Part shown: positions 1-6,947 of the stretch, in pieces
Layout: each line of letters starts with the position of its first letter
Position numbering within the stretch: the stretch's first letter is position 1
Source of the DNA: Paramacrobiotus metropolitanus
Taxonomy: Eukaryota > Tardigrada > Eutardigrada > Parachela > Macrobiotidae
Direction of reading: 5' to 3'
Assembly: GCF_019649055.1 (NCBI RefSeq)
Contig: NW_026570669.1
Coordinates: 1 to 21,346, forward strand
Length of the DNA stretch: 21,346 bases
The notes under the pieces: generated by a model
Databases searched by the model: none
Told to the model about the DNA's origin: nothing
What the model saw: the letters and a program-made list of their open reading frames with translations, nothing else
Made by a program: the position numbers and the translations under genes

Positions 1-171
1 GCGACCGAAGAAAACGCATACATCCGCATTAAAGTGGGCACAAATGAAGACCACCTGGCATATATATACACAGTGGAAGGGAAGTTGCTGACGAAGGAGA
101 GAGTTCGGCCGAAACCGACAGCAGACTCAGACCCGAATAAACGAACGCTAGACGATTGCGAGTCAACCTGA
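1..171 (+). CDS. C-terminal end of an unrecognised protein (5' end outside window)
   Basis: Frame 1 is open from the first base to a TGA at 169-171, giving 56 residues. The composition is protein-like: a beta-type stretch (AYIRIKVGTNEDHLAYIYTV, residues 6-25) followed by a charged tail rich in K, R, P and D that ends in CEST. There is no start codon inside the window, so the gene continues to the left. It lies on the same strand as ORF1-ORF3 and shares their purine-rich codon use, so it probably belongs to the same gene block. I do not recognise the family; the short, charged end would fit the tail of a larger enzyme or structural protein, but nothing catalytic is visible. It could also be a chance open frame, since 56 codons is short. 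Confidence 0.45.
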   Translation, partial: ATEENAYIRIKVGTNEDHLAYIYTVEGKLLTKERVRPKPTADSDPNKRTLDDCEST

Positions 172-223
172 AATATACCGAGGGGACGTGCAGAAAAGTG
201 ACGCTGACACTCCACTTCTGGCG

Positions 224-823
224 ATGGAACAACAGAATGTGTAACCGCAGTAATCGTCGACCCGATCACAGGAGATCGATTCCATACGCTCCATGGGATG
301 TGTCGGAAGAGAGCGCCGAGCACGCTAATCGGGCAGCACTAGAACAGCTGTGGAACTTGATACCAGTAAGTGAACGTCAAGATCCCTAGTCCAAGCGAAC
401 ACATTGATCAGTATGATGCGACATCGAGCGGAAATAGATGAAGCCCGTTTCCGACTAACAAGAAGAATGGAAAATGGAGCGTATAAAACGGTGTTTTATG
501 ACGCGAAGAAAAACCTTTGTGGGGAGATCGTCACACAGGGACAGACGGTTGAAACACCGCACTTGGAAAGTCAAGCCCAACATCCGGCACGAAGAAAGTG
601 GAGTCGGAGAGATGGCAGAGGCCTCCGTAGCCGAAATGGCAGGAACGGAGAGTACCCAGCGACCATCGAAACAAGATGAGCCAGAAGAGGAAACAGATGA
701 CGGTGAGTCGGAAGAGGAATCGACCAACGAAAAGAAGATGACGAAGCAGTTGAGGACGACGATGCCTCACCAAAGTTGTCGTTAAACCCTCCAAACTCGT
801 CGCCCGAGTTGCCCCTAAACTAG
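224..823 (+). pseudogene. Frame-broken coding stretch upstream of ORF1, first part
   Basis: Protein-like sequence continues on the + strand but changes frame several times. An ATG at 224 meets a stop at 242-244. Frame 1 from 244 reads TAVIVDPITGDR; frame 0 then reads a plausible segment ending ALEQLWNLIP near 367 and stops at 387-389. Frame 2 from the ATG at 413 gives a segment containing KTVFYDAKKNLCGEI. Frame 0 then carries a very acidic tract (EEETDDGESEEES, about 680-720), and frame 2 again carries an acidic, Ser/Pro-rich end stopping at TAG 821-823. No pyrimidine-tract acceptors are visible that would turn the shifts into introns, although CCA|GTAAGT at 365-373 and a GTGAGT near 698 look like donors. 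The stretch is therefore either a decayed gene with several small indels or a stretch with sequencing indels. The product was probably a charged, partly disordered protein; the family is unknown. Confidence 0.4.
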
Positions 824-829
824 AATGAA

Positions 830-1386
830 CCGTGAAAAGGTCAAGAAAGGTGACTTTTAAAAAAACGGAAGGAAGAAGAAGATAAGAAGAATAGAGTGGT
901 GATGAAAGTGAGAGCACAAACACCCGGAAGAAAAGGGAGAGAAAGAAAAGACGAACCGTCGTCTCATGATGTCGAAATCTTGGACGAATCAGTCGGTGAA
1001 GTGGAAGAGGTCATCCACACCTATTATTCCAGAAATTCGTTATCGAATCGGCAACATCAAAGTTAAAGGTCACCAAGCCTGAGCCGTCAACATCCAAAGG
1101 AAAGGTCATAGCGGTAAAACAGATCGTACCGGTCGTCATCTCGGCATCTACTACGAAAGAGCGTAGGGAGAAAGGAATGCGCGAGAAAGCGAAACGGGAA
1201 ACGTCCCGCGAATCGGAAGTATCGGAGGTGAGCCTCCCAAGTACGTCGACGGTTAGTACGAGGTCACACACGGACCCGAAAACAACCAGATCAAGAACCG
1301 TGGAGCCAGGAAGCCTAGCGGAGGCTCTTGAAAAAGGGAAAAAAGCAAAGAGCGAACCCACAAAGCCGAAAAAGAAAGGAAAGTAA
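830..1386 (+). pseudogene. Frame-broken coding stretch upstream of ORF1, Lys/Arg/Ser-rich end
   Basis: Three overlapping + strand frames each look coding for part of the way. One ends at TAA 1064-1066 after the acidic segment ILDESVGEVEEVIHTYY. One ends at TGA 1080-1082 after IIPEIRYRIGNIKVKGHQA. The third is open from 1000 to the stop at 1384-1386 (ATG at 1177), and its product is rich in K, R, E, S and T, ending EPTKPKKKGK. The last frame by itself could encode a 69-residue basic peptide. Its position 24 nt before the ORF1 start, its shared strand and similar codon use suggest a cistron in the same block that has suffered frame-changing indels. Exact AAAGGTCA octamers occur at 836, 1065 and 1101. 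No family is recognised. Sequencing error rather than true decay cannot be excluded. Confidence 0.35.
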
Positions 1387-1403
1387 GCCAGGAAAATTGA
1401 TGC

Positions 1404-1419
1404 ATTGGCGATGGCCAAT
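1404..1419 (+). promoter_or_regulatory. Small perfect hairpin carrying the ORF1 start codon in its loop
   Basis: ATTGGC (1404-1409) and GCCAAT (1414-1419) are perfect complements around the loop GATG (1410-1413), so the ATG at 1411-1413 sits in the loop. This is visible in sequence; an effect on translation is only inference, because a 6-bp stem with a 4-nt loop can arise by chance. Confidence 0.3.
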
Positions 1420-3126
1420 TACATCGAACCGGATGGAGAAAGTGAACTCGATTACTCAGGAGATGAAGCAGAATTCGAAGATCCTGACAGCGACAATTTG
1501 ACCACAATTGACGAAATCATCGACGCATTCGACGAAGCGGAGAAGAACTTTACACGGATAAGAACGACATCAGTAACGTCGAAATTCAGAACGGGTCTAA
1601 AGAAATACCTGAGAAAAGAAATGCACCGAAGTTTCACCAAACAGAAGTTCGATGTGGTATTAGAATATGCTCGGAATGCGGGAAAACTTCTCCAGAAACA
1701 CCCGAATTTCGCGTATAAGGCCAAGTTATTCAGACCGTCCAGTTCGGATAAGTCGTTGACGACTCCAAACGAAGATACCTCTATGCGAGTAGAAAGGGCG
1801 ATCGCGGGAATGACAAGCCCATTGGGGTCAACGAGTCACCGGATCAGCCAATACATCAATGCCGTTTGGAATGACGGGAAAGGGATGATTAAGGAAATCG
1901 ATACAGCCACTGAACGTGTATTGCCAAGGCTGATAAAACAGAATATCCTTTCAACGACGAACGCACATAAAGGATATCCGATCCGATACACGAGAGTAGG
2001 ACTGATACCGCCGGAAAAACAAGTCCATTGTAATATGTCCGACAGTCAGGAGATGGATAAGGCACCATCGGGTGGAGATCCAGCAACTCCCATATTGAAT
2101 CGGATTGCGCAGCTAACAGCTGAAGAAGAAACCGCCCAGGCTTCCTCTAAGAAAGTGACGAAAAAGAGAGGACCTATGGATGTGGAATCGGAAGAAAGTG
2201 ACGATGATGCCCCCATCCAAACGCCTTTGGAACCGGTGACGGAAAAGTCTAAAGGTCACGAGACTTCAGAAAAACGGGAGAAAGAAAAGGTCATGCTCCC
2301 GATGGACAAGGCAGCGGCAGACGCAGAAGCAGCCTCCGCGCGACAAGTGTATCAGAAATCATTGTTCGCACCATTGAAGGATGCCTTCGAGAAAGAACGG
2401 CCAAAGTCGGCGGGTGAACTGGGAGGTCATGAGACTTTACCACAGGAAGAGAAAACGGTTGAACCGAAATCTGCCCAGTCATCATCAGGCTCGTTGGCAA
2501 AATTAAAGATAGATGAACAGGCGACCGATGCAACGGACTCGGCAATATCCCCCCAGAAAACAGAGACTAGCGGTACAAAAACAAAAGAGCCGACAGATTA
2601 CACGCTAGGCGCGCCCTTGGATGTGACTAATCGGACATGGGGCGAAGTCCAGGCTGCACTCCAGAATATTAGGGAAGCCGAAATGCTTGGCGCAGACTTG
2701 AAGAGACAAGTCGCTGAAAATTCGAATGGAAGGTCATCACTCAGCATGACCGAACGGGTCTTGAAAAGAGCATATAAGGAAGGAAAGTTGGGATGCAAAT
2801 ATAACAAGGACAACAAAGTTATTTACTACCTTCCGAAACAGGGCACGGACCGCACGCCCAGACTGAAAATGGAATTGGAAGTCTGGAAAATAGCCATCAC
2901 AGATGTGGCCCTGGACGCCATCGGTGGTACCAATGGAGTGTCATGGAATGACCTTTCGAATTTCATGGCCGTCCATTATGAGTTGGGAGAATTGAATATT
3001 GAGAACGATAAAGAATGGATAAAGAACGCCGTTGAAGCATTGGTAGCAGATAACGTGCTTCACATTAACCAGGATGGCCGAATTGACTTCAAGCCGTATA
3101 AACCGCCGGCGAAGGAGTCTGAATGA
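1411..3126 (+). CDS. ORF1: 571-aa acidic protein with possible C-terminal winged helix, unrecognised
   Basis: The uninterrupted frame has its first ATG at 1411 in a good eukaryotic context (GGCGATGG) and its stop at 3124-3126. The N-terminus is very acidic (residues 1-40). Residues about 40-190 look helical and folded. Residues about 200-380 are low-complexity, charged and rich in E, K, S, T and P, and are probably disordered. Residues about 390-571 look folded; within them about 455-560 resemble a helix-turn-helix/winged-helix layout (SWNDLSNF...EWIKNAVEALVADNVLHI, then the strand DGRIDFKPYKP). There are no transmembrane segments or signal peptide. The architecture (acidic start, long linker, compact end domain) is typical of phosphoprotein-like or chromatin/nucleic-acid-binding accessory proteins, but that is analogy, not homology. 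Exact AAAGGTCA octamers at 2251 and 2286 are read in different codon phases. The frame being intact over 1.7 kb argues that the gene is functional or recently inserted. Confidence 0.75.
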   Translation: MANYIEPDGESELDYSGDEAEFEDPDSDNLTTIDEIIDAFDEAEKNFTRIRTTSVTSKFRTGLKKYLRKEMHRSFTKQKFDVVLEYARNAGKLLQKHPNFAYKAKLFRPSSSDKSLTTPNEDTSMRVERAIAGMTSPLGSTSHRISQYINAVWNDGKGMIKEIDTATERVLPRLIKQNILSTTNAHKGYPIRYTRVGLIPPEKQVHCNMSDSQEMDKAPSGGDPATPILNRIAQLTAEEETAQASSKKVTKKRGPMDVESEESDDDAPIQTPLEPVTEKSKGHETSEKREKEKVMLPMDKAAADAEAASARQVYQKSLFAPLKDAFEKERPKSAGELGGHETLPQEEKTVEPKSAQSSSGSLAKLKIDEQATDATDSAISPQKTETSGTKTKEPTDYTLGAPLDVTNRTWGEVQAALQNIREAEMLGADLKRQVAENSNGRSSLSMTERVLKRAYKEGKLGCKYNKDNKVIYYLPKQGTDRTPRLKMELEVWKIAITDVALDAIGGTNGVSWNDLSNFMAVHYELGELNIENDKEWIKNAVEALVADNVLHINQDGRIDFKPYKPPAKESE

Positions 3127-3136
3127 ATGGGACGAG

Positions 3137-3173
3137 TGTAATATGCAGCGAGTAATGAACCCTGCATATTACA
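3137..3173 (+). terminator. 12-bp perfect hairpin just after the ORF1 stop
   Basis: TGTAATATGCAG (3137-3148) and CTGCATATTACA (3162-3173) pair perfectly around a 13-nt loop, 10 nt after the ORF1 stop codon. No AATAAA is seen nearby and no T-run follows, so this is not a bacterial-type terminator. A role in 3' end formation, mRNA stability or separation of cistrons is inference, supported by the similar hairpin after ORF3. Confidence 0.65.
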
Positions 3174-3449
3174 GAAAAAGCATAAAATAGTTAAAAACGA
3201 ATGAGAAACTTTACGGAAAATTGAAAGTGAAAAGGTCAACTTGAGGAATAGCGGCGATAAGACTAATAGAAAAGGTCACAGGAGTCAGAAAGTGCTGATA
3301 ACGTGAGAAAGGTCACCACGTTACAGTGATAGAAAGGGCAGCAGGAGCTAGGAAAGTCTCAGCTCAGTAACGGAATAGGCGTAAAAATGCTAGAGAAGCC
3401 TTGATAATGGATAAGATGGAAAAGATTAACGTGGAAGAGTTACTATGAT

Positions 3450-3470
3450 GGATTGTTTTCTGATTGCAGA
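3450..3470 (+). other. 3' splice acceptor (or trans-splice site) before ORF2
   Basis: The tract GATTGTTTTCTGATTGCAG ends with AG at 3468-3469, with branch-like CTATGAT just upstream, in an otherwise purine-rich region. The predicted exon starts at 3470, and the first ATG (3486, context AAAATGG) opens ORF2. A donor is not assigned; candidates lie far upstream (365-373 or outside the window). A spliced-leader acceptor is an alternative. Confidence 0.5.
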
Positions 3471-3485
3471 TTCAAAACGGAGAAA

Positions 3486-4016
3486 ATGGCACAGAAAGGT
3501 CACGCCACCCCTAAAAGCTCAGGACCCGCATCAGAGATAAACAGATCTACGGGCTATAACCCAAAGTGTCCGGACTGTTTACGGAATAATAAAAAGGTCG
3601 ATAAGAAATTCCCCTGCTATGCATGCATTCACAAGTTGGGCGACCCACATATGGTTTCACTCGTGGGGATTACGGAAGCTAAACGGGGGAACATGGACGT
3701 TTTTCGAAACCTCATCAGCGCGAGGAACTATGGCAGCATCCCAGTTGAGGAGCGGATGCTACTCGAGGATCGCTACCGGGAAGCGATCCAGAATAACGAA
3801 AGCGGCTGGGATGAGACTCTGGAGCCATTGAAATGCCCACAGACGGACGCATACCGGAAGAAGTTTGAGGAAGAACAAGAGAAGATGCGGCGGCAACAGC
3901 TGGAGGACGAACTCGGGCGAAGATCAATGCGGCGAATCAAAGGCGAGCGAACAGGCCGCACGAGAGAAGCAGCCCAATCCGTCGAGTTCGACTGTACCGA
4001 CAGCCAGCCTCAATGA
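3486..4016 (+). CDS. ORF2: 176-aa protein with CxxC-x12-CxxC zinc finger, unrecognised
   Basis: The start is the ATG at 3486 in a good context; upstream in-frame codons have no other ATG after the splice acceptor. Residues 28-47 hold C28-x2-C31-x12-C44-x2-C47 followed by His49, a likely zinc-binding knuckle. Residues about 60-110 look folded and helical. Residues about 115-165 are a highly charged E/K/R/Q helix or coiled coil (KKFEEEQEKMRRQQLEDE). The last 152 nt overlap ORF3 in another frame. Protein-likeness fades after about residue 145, where ORF3-frame reading becomes more natural, so ORF2 may be the N-terminal part of an ORF2-ORF3 fusion made by frameshifting or splicing. AAAGGTCA at 3495 encodes Lys-Gly-His near the N-terminus. 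It is probably an RNA- or protein-binding accessory protein; no family is recognised. Confidence 0.6.
   Translation: MAQKGHATPKSSGPASEINRSTGYNPKCPDCLRNNKKVDKKFPCYACIHKLGDPHMVSLVGITEAKRGNMDVFRNLISARNYGSIPVEERMLLEDRYREAIQNNESGWDETLEPLKCPQTDAYRKKFEEEQEKMRRQQLEDELGRRSMRRIKGERTGRTREAAQSVEFDCTDSQPQ
3865..4016 (+). other. ORF2/ORF3 overlap, candidate +1 frameshift zone
   Basis: Both frames are open here for 152 nt. The ORF2 frame looks coding to about 3920 (coiled-coil residues ending EDELGRR), while the ORF3 frame looks coding from about 3918 (SGEDQCGESKASEQAAREK). The changeover falls around the codons CTC GGG CGA AGA. A shift by +1 (or -2) would join the zinc finger to the RS protein. No slippery heptamer of the -1 type and no clear intron are visible. 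A single-base deletion in an originally continuous gene is an equally good explanation. Confidence 0.45.
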
Positions 4017-6255
4017 CGACGAAGCACAGCTGATACGCCAGTCGCTCATTATTCAAATCGATACGCTGACGAGCGATCCGGCGGCCATGCAACAAGACCT
4101 ATTTGATGCGCTGTTACGGGAAAAGTTAAGACTGCAAAAGGGTTTTGCTCCGGCACCATACATAAAGAAAGCAGTCGAAGAACGTATGGAGGAGCTGCGT
4201 AAATCCCGCCAGACCGAGAGCAATGTTTTACAGGCGCTCAGAGGCTTTCGACGAGATGATGTGTTTACACGACCCCGTTCGCCTCCGCAGAGAGAAAGGT
4301 CACGCGGACATTCACGAGAACATGAGCGGACTTCTGAAAGACGAAGTGAAAGGTCACGTGAACATTCCCGGGAAAGGACACGGGACTACCGAAGCGAAAG
4401 GTCACGCGAGCGTTCTCGCGACAGAGACTACCGTGGCGGAAGAGGATGGGTGCGCCATGGAAATGAGATAACGGAGACAAGCATCCAACGAAAAATCGAC
4501 ACGGCAAAGATTCTAGCAGCGACTAGAGGACGTGAAGAACAACGGCGTGCGGAGTCATTCCGCACAGAACCTGAAAAGGAAGGTCATCAGGTGCCGTTAG
4601 GAGTCGGATTCCGTAATCGCAATGTTAGAATGTCAACACCCGAAAGGTCATGGGACAAAAGACGCGAACACACGCGGAATCGAACGCCAGACCCACAGGA
4701 CAAACGATGGCAGGAAAGAGCCAGATATTATGCGGGGTTTGAATCTGGCGCCAGTAAAAGGTCATCGAGTGCAGAAAGGGAAGACTCACCCCCGAAATAT
4801 CAGCGAATGGAGTCAATAGTCCATGTAGTGAATCCCATCGTGAGTGCGGTACAGGAAGATGACACGATGGAAGGGCCCGGCTCAGTCGCAGAAGCGCCTG
4901 CGGCGCAAGAAGATGACATGATGGAAGAGCTCGGTTCAGTCGCAGAAGCGTCCCAAGATAACGTGATACACCGAAGAAATGTGGTCCTTGACAGTGACCC
5001 CCAACCATCCACATCGAAAGGTACTGAACCGCTGCAGAGCGGACGACGCGAACAAGAAAGTCGGCGCGAGCCGGATGAACGCGGTCGGCGAACGAATTCC
5101 CGATTCAATAACCGACACCCCGACACAATCGACATGGTATACGATATGCGCGACACCGATGAACAAAAGACGGAAATCTGCCGATACATGGGGATTGAAG
5201 ACGATTCGGCGGATGCGAATAAGATTCACACAATTCTGAATCAGCTGCGTCAATTTTTATTCGATTCGGGCTATGCGAAAGAAATTAAAGAGGGAGTGGA
5301 ACAAGGAATTTTCCGTCAGTTATACATTCCCCGCGACTCAGCAAGGGATTGTTACCTCCCTATCCGACGAAACGGATTACATAGCCTTTTGGATCTGAAT
5401 TTGTTGGACGTGCCACTGGATACGACCGATCCAATCGGGATGACACAGTTTTATTATAGAGACTATCCCGAACGACAGGAATATGTGGCTCAGTTCGTGT
5501 TACGACATGTGAATCCAGCCTTTAAGTTGCTCGCAGCAAGAGCATCGATAGGATTACAAGTAGATCCTAAAGACCATGCCGCAAGAAGGATGGGGCAGAA
5601 GGTCTTCGCTGCGAGATTGGCACATTATAAGACACAGAACCAGTTGGTGTCTAACACTATGAAGGACGATATCCCATTGCTCTTTCGACCTCATGTGGCG
5701 AAACTGGGTGAACCCATGGAACATGTCGGAATAGCCCATACAGCAAGAAAGGCGCTTAAAAAGTGTAAGATACGAATGGAAAAGGGCAATCTTACACAAC
5801 GCCATGCCTCCCAGGTTGAAGAGAGGATTAATAAGATCAAAGACACCATGGGAAGTGACTACGTCGAACCCTTTGACGGAATTGAAATGTACATCGACGA
5901 GTTCCTGGTGAAGAAAAGTGATCGACGCCCAGAACGCGCCCCTAACCAGATAGGACGACGCGGCTTAAGAAACCAGCAACTCCGCGATAACCTCGCTGAC
6001 GTGCAACGAAGATTGGCGGATGACCCTAACAACCGGAGACTCCGGTTGGAAGAGAATGACGCACGCCATCGGGTAGAGGCGGTTAAACGCAGTCGCCAAG
6101 GGAAAGGTCGCGGTCAGCGAGAAGTTGACCCGGAAAAGGTCATGGCAGTTGATTCCACGGAACCAGTTGACCGAACGTCTGACCGTAACCAACCAGAAAG
6201 TTCTAAGAAGCGCCCGCCAAGAGATGGCGAGGACGATTCAAATGAAATGGAATAG
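3865..6255 (+). CDS. ORF3: long RS-rich protein overlapping ORF2, unrecognised
   Basis: The open frame runs 3865-6255 (796 codons plus stop). It has no ATG until 4087, whose context is weak, so translation either starts at 4087 (722 aa) or continues from ORF2 by a +1 frameshift or a splice in 3865-4016. Layout by codon from 3865: about 45-130 is helical and probably folded; about 138-195 is an arginine-serine domain (RERSRGHSREHE and similar), as in splicing factors and some nucleic-acid-packaging proteins; 330-365 contains an 18-codon tandem duplication (QEDD..E..GSVAEA); about 415-690 is a globular helical domain (QFYYRDYPERQEYVAQFVLR lies in it); the tail is basic and ends in an acidic EDDSNEME. 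No catalytic motif, signal peptide or membrane segment is seen. A nuclear, RNA/DNA-binding structural role is inference from composition. Six exact AAAGGTCA octamers fall in it, five encoding Arg-Ser and the one at 6135 reading Lys-Val. Confidence 0.7.
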   Translation: MRKNKRRCGGNSWRTNSGEDQCGESKASEQAAREKQPNPSSSTVPTASLNDDEAQLIRQSLIIQIDTLTSDPAAMQQDLFDALLREKLRLQKGFAPAPYIKKAVEERMEELRKSRQTESNVLQALRGFRRDDVFTRPRSPPQRERSRGHSREHERTSERRSERSREHSRERTRDYRSERSRERSRDRDYRGGRGWVRHGNEITETSIQRKIDTAKILAATRGREEQRRAESFRTEPEKEGHQVPLGVGFRNRNVRMSTPERSWDKRREHTRNRTPDPQDKRWQERARYYAGFESGASKRSSSAEREDSPPKYQRMESIVHVVNPIVSAVQEDDTMEGPGSVAEAPAAQEDDMMEELGSVAEASQDNVIHRRNVVLDSDPQPSTSKGTEPLQSGRREQESRREPDERGRRTNSRFNNRHPDTIDMVYDMRDTDEQKTEICRYMGIEDDSADANKIHTILNQLRQFLFDSGYAKEIKEGVEQGIFRQLYIPRDSARDCYLPIRRNGLHSLLDLNLLDVPLDTTDPIGMTQFYYRDYPERQEYVAQFVLRHVNPAFKLLAARASIGLQVDPKDHAARRMGQKVFAARLAHYKTQNQLVSNTMKDDIPLLFRPHVAKLGEPMEHVGIAHTARKALKKCKIRMEKGNLTQRHASQVEERINKIKDTMGSDYVEPFDGIEMYIDEFLVKKSDRRPERAPNQIGRRGLRNQQLRDNLADVQRRLADDPNNRRLRLEENDARHRVEAVKRSRQGKGRGQREVDPEKVMAVDSTEPVDRTSDRNQPESSKKRPPRDGEDDSNEME
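4852..4959 (+). repeat. 54-bp tandem duplication inside ORF3
   Basis: Units start at 4852 and 4906 and keep the reading frame, giving two similar 18-residue segments (QEDD-M-E-GSVAEA). The units differ at several positions, so the duplication is not brand new. It is typical slippage in a disordered, acidic linker. Confidence 0.7.
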
Positions 6256-6280
6256 TGTTGATCGTTAGGATCACACTATT
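6251..6280 (+). terminator. Hairpin containing the ORF3 stop codon
   Basis: AATAGTGT (6251-6258) pairs with ACACTATT (6273-6280); after one bulged T, GATC (6260-6263) pairs with GATC (6269-6272) around a 5-nt loop. The ORF3 TAG (6253-6255) lies inside the stem. ATTAAA, a variant polyadenylation hexamer, begins at 6278. It mirrors the hairpin after ORF1, so hairpin-at-stop seems to be a rule in this block. Confidence 0.65.
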
Positions 6281-6284
6281 AAAA

Positions 6285-6905
6285 GGGCGTCTACGGCAAT
6301 TGTCGGTACGTCACAAGAATGAGAAATGGTGTTGTATAAAGGCGACGTGACATATTAACATTAACTGCATTTGTGTATTTGTTGTTTTCAGCGTTTATAG
6401 CACAGAACCGCAAAAGGATAAAGAAATCATGTGGAGCAGCGATTGGGGTTGAAATTGATTCGGTCTATAAAGCCGGCCCCAAGGGAGTTGCTACGGCAAT
6501 CAGCCGGCTCTCCTCCTGAAGCGATTCAGTGTTATAAATTTGCAAGAGAAACTACGGTAATCAAGCCGGATCTCTTGAATACGAAAGTGGGCCACAAGCG
6601 GCGAAAAAGAGAAAGACAACAGGTGGAAATTTTATTGGGGTAAACTTGATGCGGCCGTCAGCCGGCCTCATTAGAGTTGCTACGGTAAACTATGCCGGCA
6701 ATCTCTCCAAGCGAATCAGTGTTATAAGTCAACGAGAGAAATAGCGGTAACCAAGCCGGATCTCTCGTACGGAAGCTGGGCCACAAGCGGCGAACAAGAG
6801 TAAAAGATTTAATGTGGAAGCGTCATGGGGTAAATTTAATGCGGTAGTTAGCCGGCCCCATCAGAGATGTTACGGTAAACTCTGCCGGCACTCTGGCCGC
6901 TCGAG
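6285..6905 (+). ncRNA. Structured RNA: about 190-nt tandem modules of TACGGTAA/GCCGG hairpins
   Basis: Units start at 6431, 6623 and 6814 (periods 192 and 191; the third is partial), and a lone related hairpin lies at 6286-6312. Each full unit has a GGGG/CCCC-type stem, then hairpin type I (GAG..TACGGYAA..GCCGG..CTC at 6482-6514, 6673-6706, 6862-6895), then type II (6543-6577, 6732-6768), then the 16-nt constant GGGCCACAAGCGGCGA. Stems change together: CAAGAGA/TCTCTTG in one unit is ACGAGAGA/TCTCTCGT in the next, and TTGGGG/CCCCAA (6443-6448 with 6477-6482) is ATGGGG/CCCCAT (6825-6830 with 6856-6861). The loops keep ACGGTAA and GCCGG, whose CGG and CCG can pair. Paired changes in stems with fixed loops indicate selection for RNA structure. 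Known ribozymes or riboswitches are not matched by eye. It lies in the predicted exon after the acceptor at 6391. Confidence 0.7.
6355..6391 (+). other. Strong 3' splice acceptor downstream of ORF3
   Basis: A branch-point-like CATTAACT at about 6359 is followed by a T-rich tract and TTTCAG, with AG at 6390-6391. The predicted exon begins at 6392 and carries the structured repeat RNA. The next ATG (6429) opens only seven codons, so the exon is not obviously protein-coding. Confidence 0.55.
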
Positions 6906-6947
6906 ACATATTGAAGTTGGATGTGCGACGGAGAGGTCAACTTAAAA

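Larger units (their letters stand above)
3127..3485 (+). other. ORF1-ORF2 intercistronic region with three AAAGGTCA copies
   Basis: This 359-nt gap holds, in order: a 12-bp hairpin directly after the ORF1 stop (3137-3173), three exact AAAGGTCA octamers (3231, 3271, 3308), a purine-rich stretch, and a pyrimidine-rich 3' splice acceptor ending at 3469, 16 nt before the ORF2 ATG. No frame of useful length is visible. The order of stop, hairpin, spacer and acceptor is repeated after ORF3, which suggests it is the boundary format of this block. Confidence 0.6.
836..6142 (+). repeat. Dispersed + strand AAAGGTCA octamer array (15 exact copies)
   Basis: Exact copies start at 836, 1065, 1101, 2251, 2286, 3231, 3271, 3308, 3495, 4295, 4349, 4397, 4643, 4757 and 6135. 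The base after the octamer is C or T in 13 of the 15. Near copies include GAAGGTCA at 2729 and 4579 and AAAGGTCG at 3593 and 6103. About 0.1 exact copies would be expected in this length of random sequence. In coding DNA the octamer is read as Lys-Gly-His, Lys-Val or Arg-Ser depending on phase, and three copies lie in the ORF1-ORF2 gap, so it is conserved as nucleotide sequence and not as peptide. I saw no exact TGACCTTT before 7012. AAAGGTCA equals the binding octamer of NR4A-type nuclear receptors, but the strand bias is not expected of such sites. Confidence 0.85.

Noticed and set aside
4223-4471. 82-codon + strand ORF with repeated Lys-Gly-His inside the RS region
   Set aside because: It is the out-of-frame shadow of the ORF3 RS domain; the repeated peptide comes from the AAAGGTCAC octamer.
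4625-5014. 129-codon minus-strand ORFs opposite ORF3 (also 4800-5189)
   Set aside because: Antisense shadows of the strongly biased ORF3 codon use; no independent start context or composition.
836-6142. Octamers as simple nuclear-receptor enhancer sites
   Set aside because: Strand bias across 6 kb of coding DNA and complementary copies at the 3' end are not explained; kept only as an alternative.
6431-6643. 70-codon ORF in the structured repeat
   Set aside because: It has no ATG at its start (GTG), and the unit-to-unit changes preserve base pairing and not the reading frame.
6482-6895. Resemblance of TTGCTACGG/TGTTACGG to the roX-box motif of dosage-compensation RNAs, and of GCCGG stems to HDV or twister ribozymes
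   Set aside because: Only short similarities; the conserved cores of those RNAs are not present.
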